NCBI GenBank assembly: GCA_963576725.1
Contig: OY755240.1
Location: 64,258,412-64,322,411 of the forward strand
DNA: 64,000 nucleotides
Direction of reading: 5' to 3'
Origin: Azorinus chamasolen
Taxonomy: Eukaryota; Mollusca; Bivalvia; Cardiida; Solecurtidae
Under the pieces are notes generated by a model. It saw only the letters and a program-made list of their open reading frames with translations, made no database searches and had not been told where the DNA came from. The translations under genes and the position numbers were made by a program. Below, in pieces: positions 33,280 to 44,020 of the stretch (its first letter is position 1; the number at the start of each line of letters is the position of its first letter).

Positions 33280-33640
33280 CAGTGCTCCCTCTCTACAACG
33301 ACACCCTTTGGGATACGAAGATTGTATGTGTTGTTCAGAGGGAGTTGTAATAGGGAGGGAAATCAAACATAATTAGCTTGTCTGCAGATCCCCAGATAAG
33401 GTGTATTTCGAGAACTAAATTCGTTATGCTTCAATCAAACCCTATGTTGTGACCACTCTTTAGAATCGTCACAAAGTGACGATTCTAAAGAGTGGTCACA
33501 ACATAGGGTTTGATGGAGGCATACAGAAACTACGATGGAAAAAAGTTGTGTTTGGAACCGTGTTGTTTCGGAAACAATGACAGGCGTTGTTGTAAGGAGG
33601 GAATCGTTATTGAGAGGGTCGTTGTAGGGAGGGAGCACTG
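33280..33640. mobile_element. A8: TA-flanked element with a perfect 39-bp palindrome
   Basis: Ends CAGTGCTCCCTCTCTACAAC and, inverted, CAGTGCTCCCTCCCTACAAC, with TA on both sides (33278-33279, 33641-33642). Inside is palindrome I at 33434-33514, whose 39-bp arms pair without a mismatch around AAA. It lies at the 3' end of the Penelope-like copy. Confidence 0.8.
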
Positions 33641-33982
33641 TATATATTTATTCTCACTTCATAATTCCCATAATATCTTTGTTCTCACTCAAAACTCGAA
33701 TCAAGATGACTACTTGTTTCCATTTCGTTTTGTTTTGAAATAAAACTTGCAGGTCCCAATGAATTCAAGACTGAGTGTGATTTATTATCCTAAGCTGGCT
33801 TTTTGTTATCCTAAAGCTTCATTCACACGTACAGGTCTATTTTGGCAAATGTCAAGAAGAAAATATGAAACTTTCACTACATGACTTTTCATGTAGATCT
33901 ACTGATTTGTTTAAAACAAAGGAAAAAACATCCCAGTAGCTATTTTGTATTCTGGTGCAACTGTGAACATATATGTGTTTGT

Positions 33983-34208
33983 TTAATCCTTTTGGCGCCA
34001 AATTTCTAATTGTCGTCTGCAATCCAAGTTTGTTTAATCATTCAGTAAAATAAGGAAATGAGATAAATGCAAATTTCTAAGGAATAAAGCACATATATAG
34101 AAATAGAGATTGAGACAAATAGTGAAGTCCCTGATCAGACGTCGCCTTGAAAAGGGACTGTGATATTGTTGTGGTGCATTTATGCGACTACGGCGGTAAA
34201 AAGGTTAA
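33983..34208. mobile_element. TTAA element F
   Basis: TTAATCCTTTTGGCGCC start and GCGGTAAAAAGGTTAA end. Most of the right hairpin arm is deleted. The duplicated segment at about 39900 lacks this insert. Confidence 0.7.
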
Positions 34209-34440
34209 GTAGGTTAGTAACAGCCCCACTTAAATACGTTGAACACTTCTCCTCTACAGAGTGAGTACAGACGACTTTTGACACCTTTGTAAACAGAAAC
34301 AATCCAGGGAGTGTCTGAACAGGGTCTGCTCTGTTTGCTAATGGAATAACATGGATTTGATTATGAAGTGTCTTTAACAGTCAAATCTTTCATTGTTAAC
34401 CTGTAAATATGAAAAAATTAGTTCGTGAATTATTCACGCA

Positions 34441-34690
34441 GTTATAAATGCTTAAACTCGTTCCTTCATATAAACGCTTTTTCACGCACTTGCAAACAGA
34501 GCAAACCCATATTAAACGGTTCCTATAGAAATCGTGTGATCAGGGTCTCCTCTGTTCGCTTTGGACACGATATAGATCTGATTCTAGATTTTGTCAAAGC
34601 AAACACATCCTTGAAAAGTTTACATTATAAACTATCAGCTAATAAATATTCATGATGTCATTATTGAACGAGAAAGGTCAGATTGATATC
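34441..34690. repeat. Element B, duplicate of 41831-42066
   Basis: TTAAACTCGTTCCTTC start. The palindrome CAAACAGAGCAAACCCATAT with its mirrored arm is worn. It lies at the same relative site as the copy in the second half of the duplication. Confidence 0.6.
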
Positions 34691-34835
34691 CATTGAGAAA
34701 CGCTTTTAAAACATTTAATAGATGGTAGCTAAACAGACCACTTTACTCACGATGTCTGACAAAAGTTGAACAGGTAGATAAGATGTGCTTTCGACAGATC
34801 TGATTCTACAGTTTCTTGCATTGCCAAAACTTCGT

Positions 34836-35043
34836 TTAACCCTTTCCCTCAAATAATCGTGTTTTCACGCATTTGCAAACAAACAATTTGGATCCAGATG
34901 AGATGCCGAGCAACTCGGCGTCTCATCCGGAGCCAAACATTTTGTTACTGTTTTGGAAAGAAAATTGTAGTAAAATAAAAAAAAGGAAATTGTAGCAGAC
35001 GACAAATGTGGCAGACGGCATAATTTGGTAGCGAAAACGTTAA
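34836..35043. mobile_element. TTAA element E
   Basis: TTAACCCTTTCCCTCAAAT at the left and GCGAAAACGTTAA at the right. The palindrome at 34880-34945 contains GATGAGATGCCGAGCAACTCG. This interval differs in the duplicate copy (about 42240-42340). Confidence 0.6.
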
Positions 35044-35195
35044 TAAAGAACATAAAGTAGACTATGGTGCAACTAAACATGTACATTGAATAAAGACATT
35101 TGAAAAAAATATATTCATGTTATTCTAATATTCCGACCCTACTGGCTTTTATTTTTGAGAAAGTCCCAGTAGTGTTGAATTATTAGAAAAAGGTT

Positions 35196-35450
35196 TTAAC
35201 CCTTTCTCTATGCTATATTTGGCCCAAGTTTCAATAGCTACTGAAAAGTCGTAGACAAAGTACTGAAATAGTTATAATGACACATGAAAGGCGGAACATT
35301 TCAGTCATTGTAGAAACTAAATAAATAGATATATCAAATTGCATTAGCAAACAGAGCAGACCCTGCTCAGACGGTTCGATTATGAATCGCCTGATCTGGG
35401 TCTCCCCTGTTTGCAAATGCGTCAAAAGGCGTTACTATGAATGAAAGTAG
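35196..35450. repeat. Element B, duplicate of 42520-42769
   Basis: TTAACCCTTTCTCTATGC start. The hairpin at 35346-35414 is worn (CCCTGCTC / GATCTGGG). The right end has lost its TTAA. Confidence 0.65.
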
Positions 35451-35453
35451 ATT

Positions 35454-35630
35454 TCAGAGGTCCATATATAATGCGTAAATTTAAACATTTTCAAGAATAC
35501 ATGTAACTTTTTTATTTCTCTACCAAACCATACACTGTGACCAATCTTTAGAATCGTCTTGAATGGAGAAATGACGCTTTCAGTACTAGGGTACGCATCT
35601 TTATAAGTAGCTCTGCAATTGCTTCATTGT
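35454..35630. repeat. Palindrome I half, present only in unit 1
   Basis: ATTTCTCTACCAAACCATAC ACTGTGACC is one arm of palindrome I. In the second unit B is followed almost directly by the gene end, so this piece was gained or lost after duplication. Confidence 0.5.
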
Positions 35631-35640
35631 AACACGTAAC

Positions 35641-36660
35641 TCACTTATTGTACATGTCAATATACGTGTCTAATTTCGTCACAAGTTGTTTGTTCTCAAA
35701 GAGCCCATGTGTGATAAGTTTCACTCTGTCTGGTTTATCCCATCCTGGAAGCGGCATATGAGCGTCCTCAATGGTCTTGTCAATCTTTGTGAAGTTCCAG
35801 TCATCCTTGTATACACGATCTATTCTTGATGGCATGTGATTTTTTATTTGTATACGTCTGATTTGTTCAAGCTCTACTTTTGAGTTTCCTATCAGAATAC
35901 TAACAACTTGCTGGTCCAGAAACCACCCAGCTCTTCCCTTTATAATCTTGTCAGGAATCTCGTAGTATTTAGCCAAAGTCTGTACGATGTCAGGAACTGA
36001 CTTTACCACATGTCTGGCTGTAATGTTCTTCCATATTTTTACTGTAGCCACAATATTTGACATCGGATACATTCTGTACTTTGTCGAATTGTGTTTGAAC
36101 TTGTCACAACAAAAAGCGTTCAGGAGCCTCACCCTATGGGCTGACAAATTTTCATACGGTTTTCCACTAAGCGGGATCAGATCTATGTCTGAAGTAATGA
36201 TAACCGTGTCTTCCGGTATCCCAGGCACAAAGGAACTTACAAACATCCGTACAGTCTGCGCAATCATAACCTTTTGATTTGATGTAGACTCGAGATAAAC
36301 AAACTTGATACCAGGAACGTCCTTAATCAGTTTATACATTTCCTTAAACATTTTGTGTTCTGTCCATATCGCCTCTGAAATATTTTCACCGGCAATGGCA
36401 ACGATACTGGAAACTTTTAGTCTCCACCACGCATGCACCGTTATAGGAATATAATAACTATACTTCCAGTAAGGGTCCTGTGTAAACCCCTTTTGCAAGT
36501 CTGGCTTTGCAACGCACAATACAGCATACCTTGTGTGGAAACCATTGTACAGTATTGTACTTTCGGTGACAAAAGCATTTCCGTAGTAGCCATACGCTAC
36601 CATACTGATAACGATGACTGATGCAAATATATATAATATCTTCCTCCGCTTACAAAACAT
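35641..36660 (-). CDS. Type II membrane glycosyltransferase-like protein, copy 1
   Basis: A single-exon frame. Residues follow the longer frame that opens at 36696 (351 codons). I prefer the internal start at 36660 (MFCKRRK, 339 residues), because the paralogue is frameshifted just upstream and shares only this Met. A short basic cytoplasmic tail and one membrane segment (about residues 20-39 of the long form) are followed by a lumenal domain with N-glycosylation sites at N105, N183, N203 and N224. The motif IITSDIDLIPL (DxD at 170-172) is the metal/nucleotide-sugar site expected in GT-A glycosyltransferases. WFLDQQVV and the C-terminal HMPLPGWDKP are conserved with copy 2. The likely site is the Golgi. 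Donor and acceptor are unknown, and the family name is not certain. Confidence 0.75.
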   Translation of the reverse strand: MFCKRRKILYIFASVIVISMVAYGYYGNAFVTESTILYNGFHTRYAVLCVAKPDLQKGFTQDPYWKYSYYIPITVHAWWRLKVSSIVAIAGENISEAIWTEHKMFKEMYKLIKDVPGIKFVYLESTSNQKVMIAQTVRMFVSSFVPGIPEDTVIITSDIDLIPLSGKPYENLSAHRVRLLNAFCCDKFKHNSTKYRMYPMSNIVATVKIWKNITARHVVKSVPDIVQTLAKYYEIPDKIIKGRAGWFLDQQVVSILIGNSKVELEQIRRIQIKNHMPSRIDRVYKDDWNFTKIDKTIEDAHMPLPGWDKPDRVKLITHGLFENKQLVTKLDTYIDMYNK

Positions 36661-36835
36661 ATTGGCAAACAGTCTGCCTGTGCACCACGTCAGCATATGA
36701 TGATCACTGCCAGAATGACAGTAAATAGCTCTAGATAGTTTAGGTGTTGTCCCGGTCGGGTTATTATTTAGTGGGGTATTGCTGGATATGGCTGACTGGC
36801 GTTCAGTATGTATTCTTACCTTTAAACAGTGTGTG

Positions 36836-36843
36836 TATTTATA
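36836..36843 (-). promoter_or_regulatory. TATA box of glycosyltransferase-like copy 1
   Basis: TATAAATA on the minus strand, about 175 bp upstream of the preferred ATG. The same box and context precede copy 2. Confidence 0.6.
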
Positions 36844-36867
36844 TCCATAGCCCTGAGGGCTAGTGAA

Positions 36868-37021
36868 TTAACCCTTTCCCTGTTCTATGTTCATTACAAA
36901 TTTCAAAACCTACAGAATATCCATGGACAAAATAATTGTAACATACTATGAAAATTGATACATTGTAGCCATTTTAGAAAGTAAAGCAACATTCCATTGG
37001 CAAACAGAGCAGACCCAGATG
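36868..37021. repeat. Element B, left half
   Basis: TTAACCCTTTCCCTGTTC through CAAACAGAGCAGACCC, then cut. The copy 2 promoter has the same element at the same place with the opposite end missing. Confidence 0.65.
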
Positions 37022-37050
37022 CGTGGTATTTATTTTGTTTTTCATTTTTT

Positions 37051-37290
37051 TTAACCAATTAGTTCCCACGATCCCATATATGGGACATAGGCAAACAGTG
37101 TAGACTCTGATCAGACGCCGCATAATGCGGCGTCTGATCAGAGTCTACACGGTTTGCTGATAGGAATTTCAATATAAAACAAAACGATAAAGAAAATTTA
37201 GACCAGGCATCCCTTAGATAAAAAATGGACTTATCCAATGTTTGGCAATATATAAGCATGGAAGAATCCACTGGGAGCAAATGGGTAAAA
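37051..37290. mobile_element. K: TTAA element with a perfect palindrome
   Basis: TTAACCAATTAGTTCCC at the left and GGGAGCAAATGGGTAAAA at the right. The hairpin at 37091-37156 is near perfect (CTCTGATCAGACGCCGCA with its inverse) and lacks the A/T mismatch seen in B, D and F. Confidence 0.65.
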
Positions 37291-37375
37291 CAAAACAGTA
37301 ACAAACAACCTGGATCCTGATGAGACGCTGAAACTGTTTGCAAAGGTAAACAAAGATGCGACATTGACGGTAAAA

Positions 37376-37735
37376 GCGTTTACCATTTACCTGATATGTA
37401 CAAACACTTTTTGACGTCTTTGAACATACAGTAGACCCAGATCAGACGGTTCTCGCAGAGGTCGTCTTATCAGGGTCCGTTCTATATACTTATGAATTAG
37501 TATAGATCTGATTCTTCAGTTTCTGTCATGGCTAAAACATCCCATCACCAATACACACTCATGTATGTGTATATATATATATACATGTGTATGTGTAGGG
37601 GGGCTTTTTGGTTCGAGGTGGGTGGGTCATATATCAACTAGGCATTGCTAACGTATTAAATCTCGATTAGGTGAATCTCAGTGCAATATTTAATTAGTGC
37701 AAATAATTGCACTGAAGTAGTCAATTAATTACAGG
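37376..37735. repeat. B fragment and a short TA repeat
   Basis: 37385-37500 is a B element (CAGTAGACCCAGATCAGACGG) with a worn right arm. A GTATATATATATATAC run lies near 37570. Nothing else is recognised; an E fragment sits at 37307-37335. Confidence 0.45.
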
Positions 37736-37815
37736 TTTGTCATGATACACTTTTATTGTCATCCTTATAAACAGCACGGTACTGCACCGTCCAAATCTTT
37801 AACCCGAAAGCGGGT

Positions 37816-38500
37816 TCAGTAAGAGTATTCTCCTTGCATTTTTCCTGCGTATAGCGTGATTACATCGTCGATGGCAATGATAATATCCTTGTTTAGGTAA
37901 ATTAGTACAAGAGCTTTGCACCTATCTTTTCCCATAGTTAGTGCTCTAGATAAGATATGTAAAATACAACTTTTTAAACAACAACTTCTTTTTTCTCTGT
38001 TGCTCTGCATAGTGGACCGTAGTTTGTTCTTGACCAACTTTAATGCAGAATTTGCCCTTTCAACAGAACACGCAGTTACAGATGTTGTTGATGTTGAATA
38101 TATCAATTATCGTATGTTCCCATTTGAAAGTGTATCCTGCAACGTGTCCCGAATCTTCTTTACTTGGCCAGTCTTTGCCACGGACTCAATTCTTGATAAA
38201 ACGTAGATGAAAAGGTCAATTCATCTCGCAAGTAGTCTAGAATTGTGTCCGTGACATATTCATTTATCATAGAATGAGGCAAAGTGTCATAACAACTTGC
38301 TTCGATAAGCTGCTGAATATCGTGTTTTTCTAACGTAGAGGGACGTCAACGAACGACCGGTAAACTGTCCGATGGAAATACTCATTGGGCGTAGATGACG
38401 GGATATTGTTTCTCCGAGTCTGACGCCCACATATTCTTGGTGGTCCTTATGTGATATCAACATTGCTATATAATTTGCCATACTAATCTTCGTCGTTGCG
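37816..38500 (-). pseudogene. hAT-type transposase C-terminal remnant
   Basis: The minus strand reads SVERANSALKLVKNKLRSTM followed by ALVLIYLNKDI, the signature of the hAT C-terminal dimerisation region. A 64-residue piece at 38287-38481 lies upstream in another frame. Stops and frameshifts rule out an intact enzyme. 38501-38920 shows no recognised feature. Confidence 0.65.
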
Positions 38501-38924
38501 GAGTTCCCCGATCTTCGATTTAACCATGTTGTATGTTTGCATCAAGCTAAAGTAGAGTCTGAAGTTTTCTACTTAGTCCACTTAAATATCCAAAATACTG
38601 GAACATGGTTTGGAAGCATACTATTAATATAACTAATAGGTCAAGCTTGCGGAATGATAGCTATTACGTAAGGCGCGAGCGATAAGAATTGAGGTAAGCT
38701 TATTTGTGTCAGGCCCCTTACCTGTCAGCGAGATCACGCTATTCATTAAGAGCCATGTCCAATACATCTTTCTATTTTCAAAGAGTTCTAGTTTAGCTTT
38801 CGGGTAGTTCGAAATTTTCGTTTTAACAATCAATATCGGCCAGTATTTTACTAGATGGCACCCGCCACCATTTCTATTAATAAATACTCTAAAAAGTCGA
38901 AATAGTAGAGTTAGAGTAATGTAT

Positions 38925-39130
38925 CCCTTTACTCCATGAAAATTCATGTAAGAAAAGAATACCAATTACCTGTAGTTTAGATTAAGAGTATAATAGCTCA
39001 CGGACAGTTTTGGCCATGGTAGAAACTGTTGTATCGTATCTAAAATACCATAAGCAAGCAGAACAGTCCTGGTCAGTCAGCTACTACAGGAGCTGTCTGA
39101 TATGGGTCTACTCTGTTTTAAAGGCGTACT
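38925..39130. repeat. B' element, worn
   Basis: CCTTTACTCCATGAAAATTC, the GGCCATGGTAGAAACTGT phrase and a degraded palindrome (39053-39118). Confidence 0.55.
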
Positions 39131-39505
39131 TATGGGATACAGAAACTGAATTCAACACTTGTGTGTACCGCTTTTACGTAGACACACGTATTTTGCAGAC
39201 ATATGGACTGAAAAGCAGGAACCGCTCGTTCGCTAGTTCGAGTGGTCAATCGGATCGGTGAATTGTGCCATGATGACAGCCTATGGGCGACCTCCTAGAT
39301 TATCTTTGTAAAGATTTTGGATCCAGATAAAATGTTACCTTCGATGTTTCAAGATAACTCCGTACAATATGTTTGTAAAAATATTCTAATTCTCACTACT
39401 GCGATTGATCTGCTAATTAATTCTTACATTTTACCGTTATCGGTGCGTACAAACATGCGCACGGCGTTCAGTTGTATTCGGCTGTGATTCTTCTTCAAAG
39501 TGTAA

Positions 39506-39510
<5 letters not shown>

Positions 39511-39602
<92 letters not shown>

Positions 39603-39646
39603 AGACAGAGACAGCCAAATATATACATACAGAGATAGACTAACAA

Positions 39647-39691
<45 letters not shown>

Positions 39692-39715
39692 GAAGAGAAG
39701 AGAGAGAGACTTCTA
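39511..39715. repeat. (GA)n tract
   Basis: An AG-dinucleotide run 39511-39600 and a second purine run 39640-39710. It stands at the head of duplication unit 2, as the tract at 30118-30860 does for unit 1. Confidence 0.9.
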
Positions 39716-39762
39716 TGTTGTAAGTTCTTACTTATTTGTTCTCCCTTCATAATTTCCGTTAC

Positions 39763-39812
39763 AGTAAAAACCTTTCTAAACCGGACGTTAAATTTGGTAT
39801 AAATATCGTTCT
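39763..39812. repeat. A3 left end
   Basis: CAGTAAAAACCTTTCTAAAC through TTTGGTATAAATATCG. It corresponds to the uninterrupted version of 31722-32000. The sequence just before it (GTTCTCCCTTCATAATTTCC) also recurs at about 31700 and 33650. Confidence 0.6.
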
Positions 39813-39924
39813 TCATATACTGATTTGCTTAAAACAAGGGGAAAACATCTCTTTAGCTATTTTGCATTCTGGTGCATCGGTGAACATATAGGTATTTGGT
39901 CTTTTAGTAAACTTGTAGTACATG

Positions 39925-41078
39925 TAGTCATGCAGGATACGCCGCATACAAAAGACATAGCCGCCTGGACAGCACCACGACGAAAAACAGTAAATGTACA
40001 TGCATATAAATGACACAAAGAGACGCACACACACGTAACAAACTGGGGATGTAAACCGGTTTAGGGGCGCCCGACCTCACACTTATTCCATTCCAATCCT
40101 TAAAGACAAAAAGTGTAAATAAACGTATCCCCTTTTCGACTAGTCTACAACAACCGCGATGGCAAAGACAGTGGTAAATTGCATGTAAAACGAAAACATA
40201 TTTAAGTGAAACAAACTGGATACACCTATCGCTAGTGTACTCAATGATTGAGATGCAAACAGAGTAACTGTAGACATGTATTATAGGGTACAATAAAAAC
40301 GAGATAGTACAAAGATCCGACGCCATCCTTCCGTTTCCGGATTTAAATGTCGTCTTTAAATAGTACTAAGCCTTTCTTGTCAGGAAGATTTCCAACTGTA
40401 AAAGGGCTGACAATCAGACATGCAGTATGTTGTAGTACTACAGGATCATATCCCTTTTTAACGAATTTTATAACATATTTGATGAACAAAGTAAGAAAAT
40501 GGGAATGTCCAATAATTTAGGAAGTTTGTAAATCACATCACCATAAAATTCAGGATATGAAATACCGTGTCGCAGGAGTGCCTTTAGATTACACTTGTAA
40601 TTGCCAATAAATGAGATATTTCGATAATAAAATTTAGATATTGTTCTTCTTAGTTTATAATATCTATTCTTTGATATTTATATACTTGTTAAGCAGCTGT
40701 TCAGTTTAAATGAAGTTTCGTCTGTTAAAATCGTCAGTTCTAGCGAAACGAATAAGTTGATATATATAATCCCCGTAAGATGGAACACGGAGAACATCTC
40801 CCTCAAGATGAAGGAAATTTGCAATATTAAAATCAATATCTTTTTTGTCATAATGTTTAGAAGAAATAATTCCATTGTCAATTTTAATGTCTAGATTAAG
40901 AAAAGCTGCATAAGTGTAGGAAGATTTAACTTTATTCAATTTGATTTCTTTTGGGTAAATTGTAGGACTCTGAGCATCAAAGAAAGGGTTGTCTCTGAAA
41001 ATATCATCCAAATATCGAGAAGTTTCATTGAAGGATTTTATGACATCTTCCTTCTTGTATTGCCGGTTCAAACTTATA
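39925..41078 (-). pseudogene. Penelope-like reverse transcriptase remnant, copy 2
   Basis: The minus strand gives VIKSFNETSRYLDDIF with an intact YLDD box (about 41020), then IYPKEIKLNKVKSSYTYAAF, NIANFLHLEGDVLRVPSYG and QLIRFAR (about 40740). Frameshifts follow. The 3' module (39925-40160) matches copy 1 inverted. The 5' side ends abruptly near 41078, where the next copy begins head to head. Confidence 0.6.
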
Positions 41079-41610
41079 GGACATACCCATTTGCTAACTT
41101 TGTTCATCAAACATGTTAAACAATTCATCTAAAACGGATATGATCCTATAGTACTACAACATACCCCATGTCTGGTTGTCTGGTTGGCAACCCTTTTACA
41201 GTTGGCAAACACGCTGGCCTCTTTGCATGTATGCCAACAAGAAAGGTTGAGTATGAAAGCGACCTCTTAAATCCGGATACGGAAGGAGGGTTGCATATCT
41301 GTACTATTTCGTTTTTGTCGTACCCTTTTTGTCGGAGAGGGGATACGTTTATTTACACCGTTTGTCTTTTAGGGTGGGATGGAATAAGTATGAGGTTGTG
41401 CGCCCCTAAACCGGTTTAACCCCCCAGTGACTTTTGTCTCTGACCGTTCCAAGGCGGTACTTCCATCTTCCCCCTTTTGTTTGTTTATTTTGTCTTTGTG
41501 CGTCTCTTTATGTTTTTGCTACTTATGTAAAATTGCTGTGTTGTCTTGTGTTACTGTTCGGGCGGCTGTGTGTTCTGTACGTGGTGTGTCCTGCATGACT
41601 CATAGTTTTA
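41078..41610 (+). pseudogene. Penelope-like 3' fragment, copy 3 (head to head with copy 2)
   Basis: Starts GGACATACCCATTTGC, equivalent to 32685 in copy 1. It continues through ACTACAACATACCCCATG, GAGAGGGGATACGTTTA and the 3' module to about 41610. No reverse-transcriptase core is left. Confidence 0.6.
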
Positions 41611-41830
41611 CTTTTTACATGTAACACACTACTCAAATACATTGAACACGTGAGTACAGATGACTTTTGATACATCTGTAAACAGAAACAATTCAGTGTC
41701 TGACCAGAGTCTGCTCTGTTTGCTTATGGAATGACATGGATTTGATTCTGAAATGTTTGTAACAGTCCAATCTTTCATTGTCAAAATATATAGAAAAATA
41801 GTCCGTGAAGCAGTATGCAGTAATAAATGC

Positions 41831-42066
41831 TTAAACCCTTTCATTCAAAGCAATTACAAACAGAGCAAGCACATATAAGACGGTTCCTATAGGAGTTGTA
41901 TGATCAGGATCTGCTCTGTTTGCTGTTGACACGATTAAGATCTGATTTATAGTTTTTGTCAAAGCAAAACAAATCCTTAAACAGTTTATATTATAAAAAT
42001 ATTTTGCTAATAAATATTTATGATGTCATTGTTTCTTACATGAATAGTGCACCGAGAAAGGGTTAA
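41831..42066. repeat. TTAA element B in duplication unit 2
   Basis: TTAAACCCTTTCATTC start and CGAGAAAGGGTTAA end. The palindrome ACAAACAGAGCAAGCACATA with its mirrored arm matches 34441-34690. Confidence 0.65.
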
Positions 42067-42519
42067 ATTGATACTCTTAGAGAAAAGCTTAAACATGTAT
42101 TAGATAGTAACATACCAATTTAGGCATTGAGTGGTCCATATGTTCACCATGTCTAAGAACAGTTAGGTAAGGAGATAAGATCTGCTTCTTTTGAAACAAT
42201 ACATATCCGATTCTACATTATCTGATATTGCCAAAACGTAGTTTATATGCCAGTATATAAAATCATGTAACGAACTATTTCACAGTTAAAAGGCTAGTTA
42301 ACAATAAAACAGAACTCACTTATATATCATAAATTACATGCCACTTTAATGAAGAACATAAAGCAGACTATGGTGCAACTAACCATATACATTGAATGAA
42401 GACATTCCATAAAGGAAACTTGATAAATACATGTATATGCATGTACATAACTCTGATATTTCGACCCTACTGGTTATTTTGAAAAAGGCCCAGTAGTGAT
42501 AAAATATTAGAATAAGAGC

Positions 42520-42769
42520 TTAACCCTTTTCCTGTTCTATATTTAGTCTAAGTTTCAATACCTACTGAATATTCATAGACACAATAGTTATAATGATACA
42601 TGGAAGGCGAAACATTTCAGTCATTGTAGAAACTAAATTAACAGATCTATCAAATTCCATTAGCTAATTTAGCAGACCCTGATCAGACGACCCCTAAAGG
42701 AGTCCTATGAACTGAGTCTCCTCTGTTTGCAAATGCCTGGAAAGGCGTTTATATGAAGGAAAGGGTTAA
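42520..42769. repeat. TTAA element B in duplication unit 2
   Basis: TTAACCCTTTTCCTGTTC and GAAGGAAAGGGTTAA. Same relative site as 35196-35450, so the insertion came before the duplication. A small CCCAGTAGT/ACTACTGGG-type hairpin lies just before it in both units. Confidence 0.7.
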
Positions 42770-42814
42770 TATATATGAAATTACATTTATTTCAATGTAC
42801 ATGTAACACGTAAA

Positions 42815-43840
42815 TCATCTATTGTACATGTCAATATATGTGTCTAGTTTCGCCACGAGTTGTTTGTTCTCAAAGAGCGCATGCGTGAGACGCTTCACCA
42901 TGTCCGGTTTATCCCATCCTGGAAGAGGCATATGAGCGTCTTCTATAGTCTTGTCAATCTTTGTAAAGTTCCAGTCATCTTGGTGTATACGATCTATTCT
43001 TGTTGGCATGTGATTATCTATGTTCATACGTCTGATTTGTTCAAGCTCTACTTTTGAGTTTCCTATCAGGATACTAACAACTCGCTGGTCCAGAAACCAC
43101 CCAGCTCTTCCCTTTATAATCTTGTCTGGAATATCGTAGTATTTTGCCAAAGTTTGTATGATGTCAGGAACTGACTTTACCACATGTCTGGCTGTAATGT
43201 TCTTCCATATTTTTACTGTAGCCACAATATTTGACATCGGATACATTCTGTACTTTGTCGAATTGTGCTCGAACTTATCACAACAAAAAGCGTTCAGAAG
43301 CCTCACCCTATGGGCTGACAAATTTTCATACGGTTTTCCACTAAGCGGGATCAGATCTATGTCTGATGTAATGATAACCGTGTCTTCCGGTATCCCAGGC
43401 ACAAAGGAACTTACAAACATCCGTACAGTCTGCGCAATCATAACCTTTTGATTTGATGTAGACTCGAGGTAAACAAACTTGATACCAGGAACGTCCTTAA
43501 TCAGTTTGTACATTTCCTTAAACATCTCGTGTTCTGTCCATATCTTCTCTGAAACATTTTCACCGGTAATTACAACGATACTGGAAATTTTTAGTCTCCA
43601 CCACGCATGCACCGTTATAGGAATATAATAACTATACTTCCAGTAAGGATCCTGTGTAAAGCCTTTTCGCAAGTCTGGCTTTGCAACGCACAATACAGCA
43701 TACCTTGTGTGGAAACCATTGTACAGTATTGTACTTTCGGTGACAAAAGCATTTCCGTAGTAGCCATACGCTACCATACTGATAACGATGAATGATGCAA
43801 ATACATGTATGTGCAATGTCTTCCTCCGTTTACAAAACAT
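42815..43840 (-). CDS. Type II membrane glycosyltransferase-like protein, copy 2
   Basis: 341 residues, one exon, starting MFCKRRK, with a hydrophobic membrane segment at about residues 10-29. The lumenal domain keeps the DxD motif (TSDIDLIPL), the glycosylation sites and the C-terminal LPGWDKPD seen in copy 1. By my hand count about 28 substitutions and one two-residue indel separate the two proteins. A run of roughly 80 residues through the DxD region is identical, and only about three base changes occur over some 190 bases there. Both copies therefore look intact and under constraint, or homogenised by gene conversion. Confidence 0.78.
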   Translation of the reverse strand: MFCKRRKTLHIHVFASFIVISMVAYGYYGNAFVTESTILYNGFHTRYAVLCVAKPDLRKGFTQDPYWKYSYYIPITVHAWWRLKISSIVVITGENVSEKIWTEHEMFKEMYKLIKDVPGIKFVYLESTSNQKVMIAQTVRMFVSSFVPGIPEDTVIITSDIDLIPLSGKPYENLSAHRVRLLNAFCCDKFEHNSTKYRMYPMSNIVATVKIWKNITARHVVKSVPDIIQTLAKYYDIPDKIIKGRAGWFLDQRVVSILIGNSKVELEQIRRMNIDNHMPTRIDRIHQDDWNFTKIDKTIEDAHMPLPGWDKPDMVKRLTHALFENKQLVAKLDTYIDMYNR

Positions 43841-44002
43841 ATTATCAAACTGTCATGTACTCCGTCAGTATATGATGATCACTACCAGAATGACAGTAAA
43901 CAGATCAAGAAAGTTTAAGATGTCGGGTTATTATTTATCTAGGTATTGCTGGATATGGTTGACTGGCATTCAGTATGCATTCTAACCTATAAACGGTGTG
44001 TG

Positions 44003-44010
44003 TATTTATA
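44003..44010 (-). promoter_or_regulatory. TATA box of glycosyltransferase-like copy 2
   Basis: TATAAATA on the minus strand about 165 bp before the ATG, in the same ATGGATATAAATACACACAC context as copy 1. Confidence 0.6.
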
Positions 44011-44020
44011 TCCATATAAA

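Noticed and set aside
35987..36277. A forward frame also preserved at 43158-43451.
   Set aside because: It is the complement of the conserved DxD region of the two glycosyltransferase-like genes, preserved because they are duplicates.
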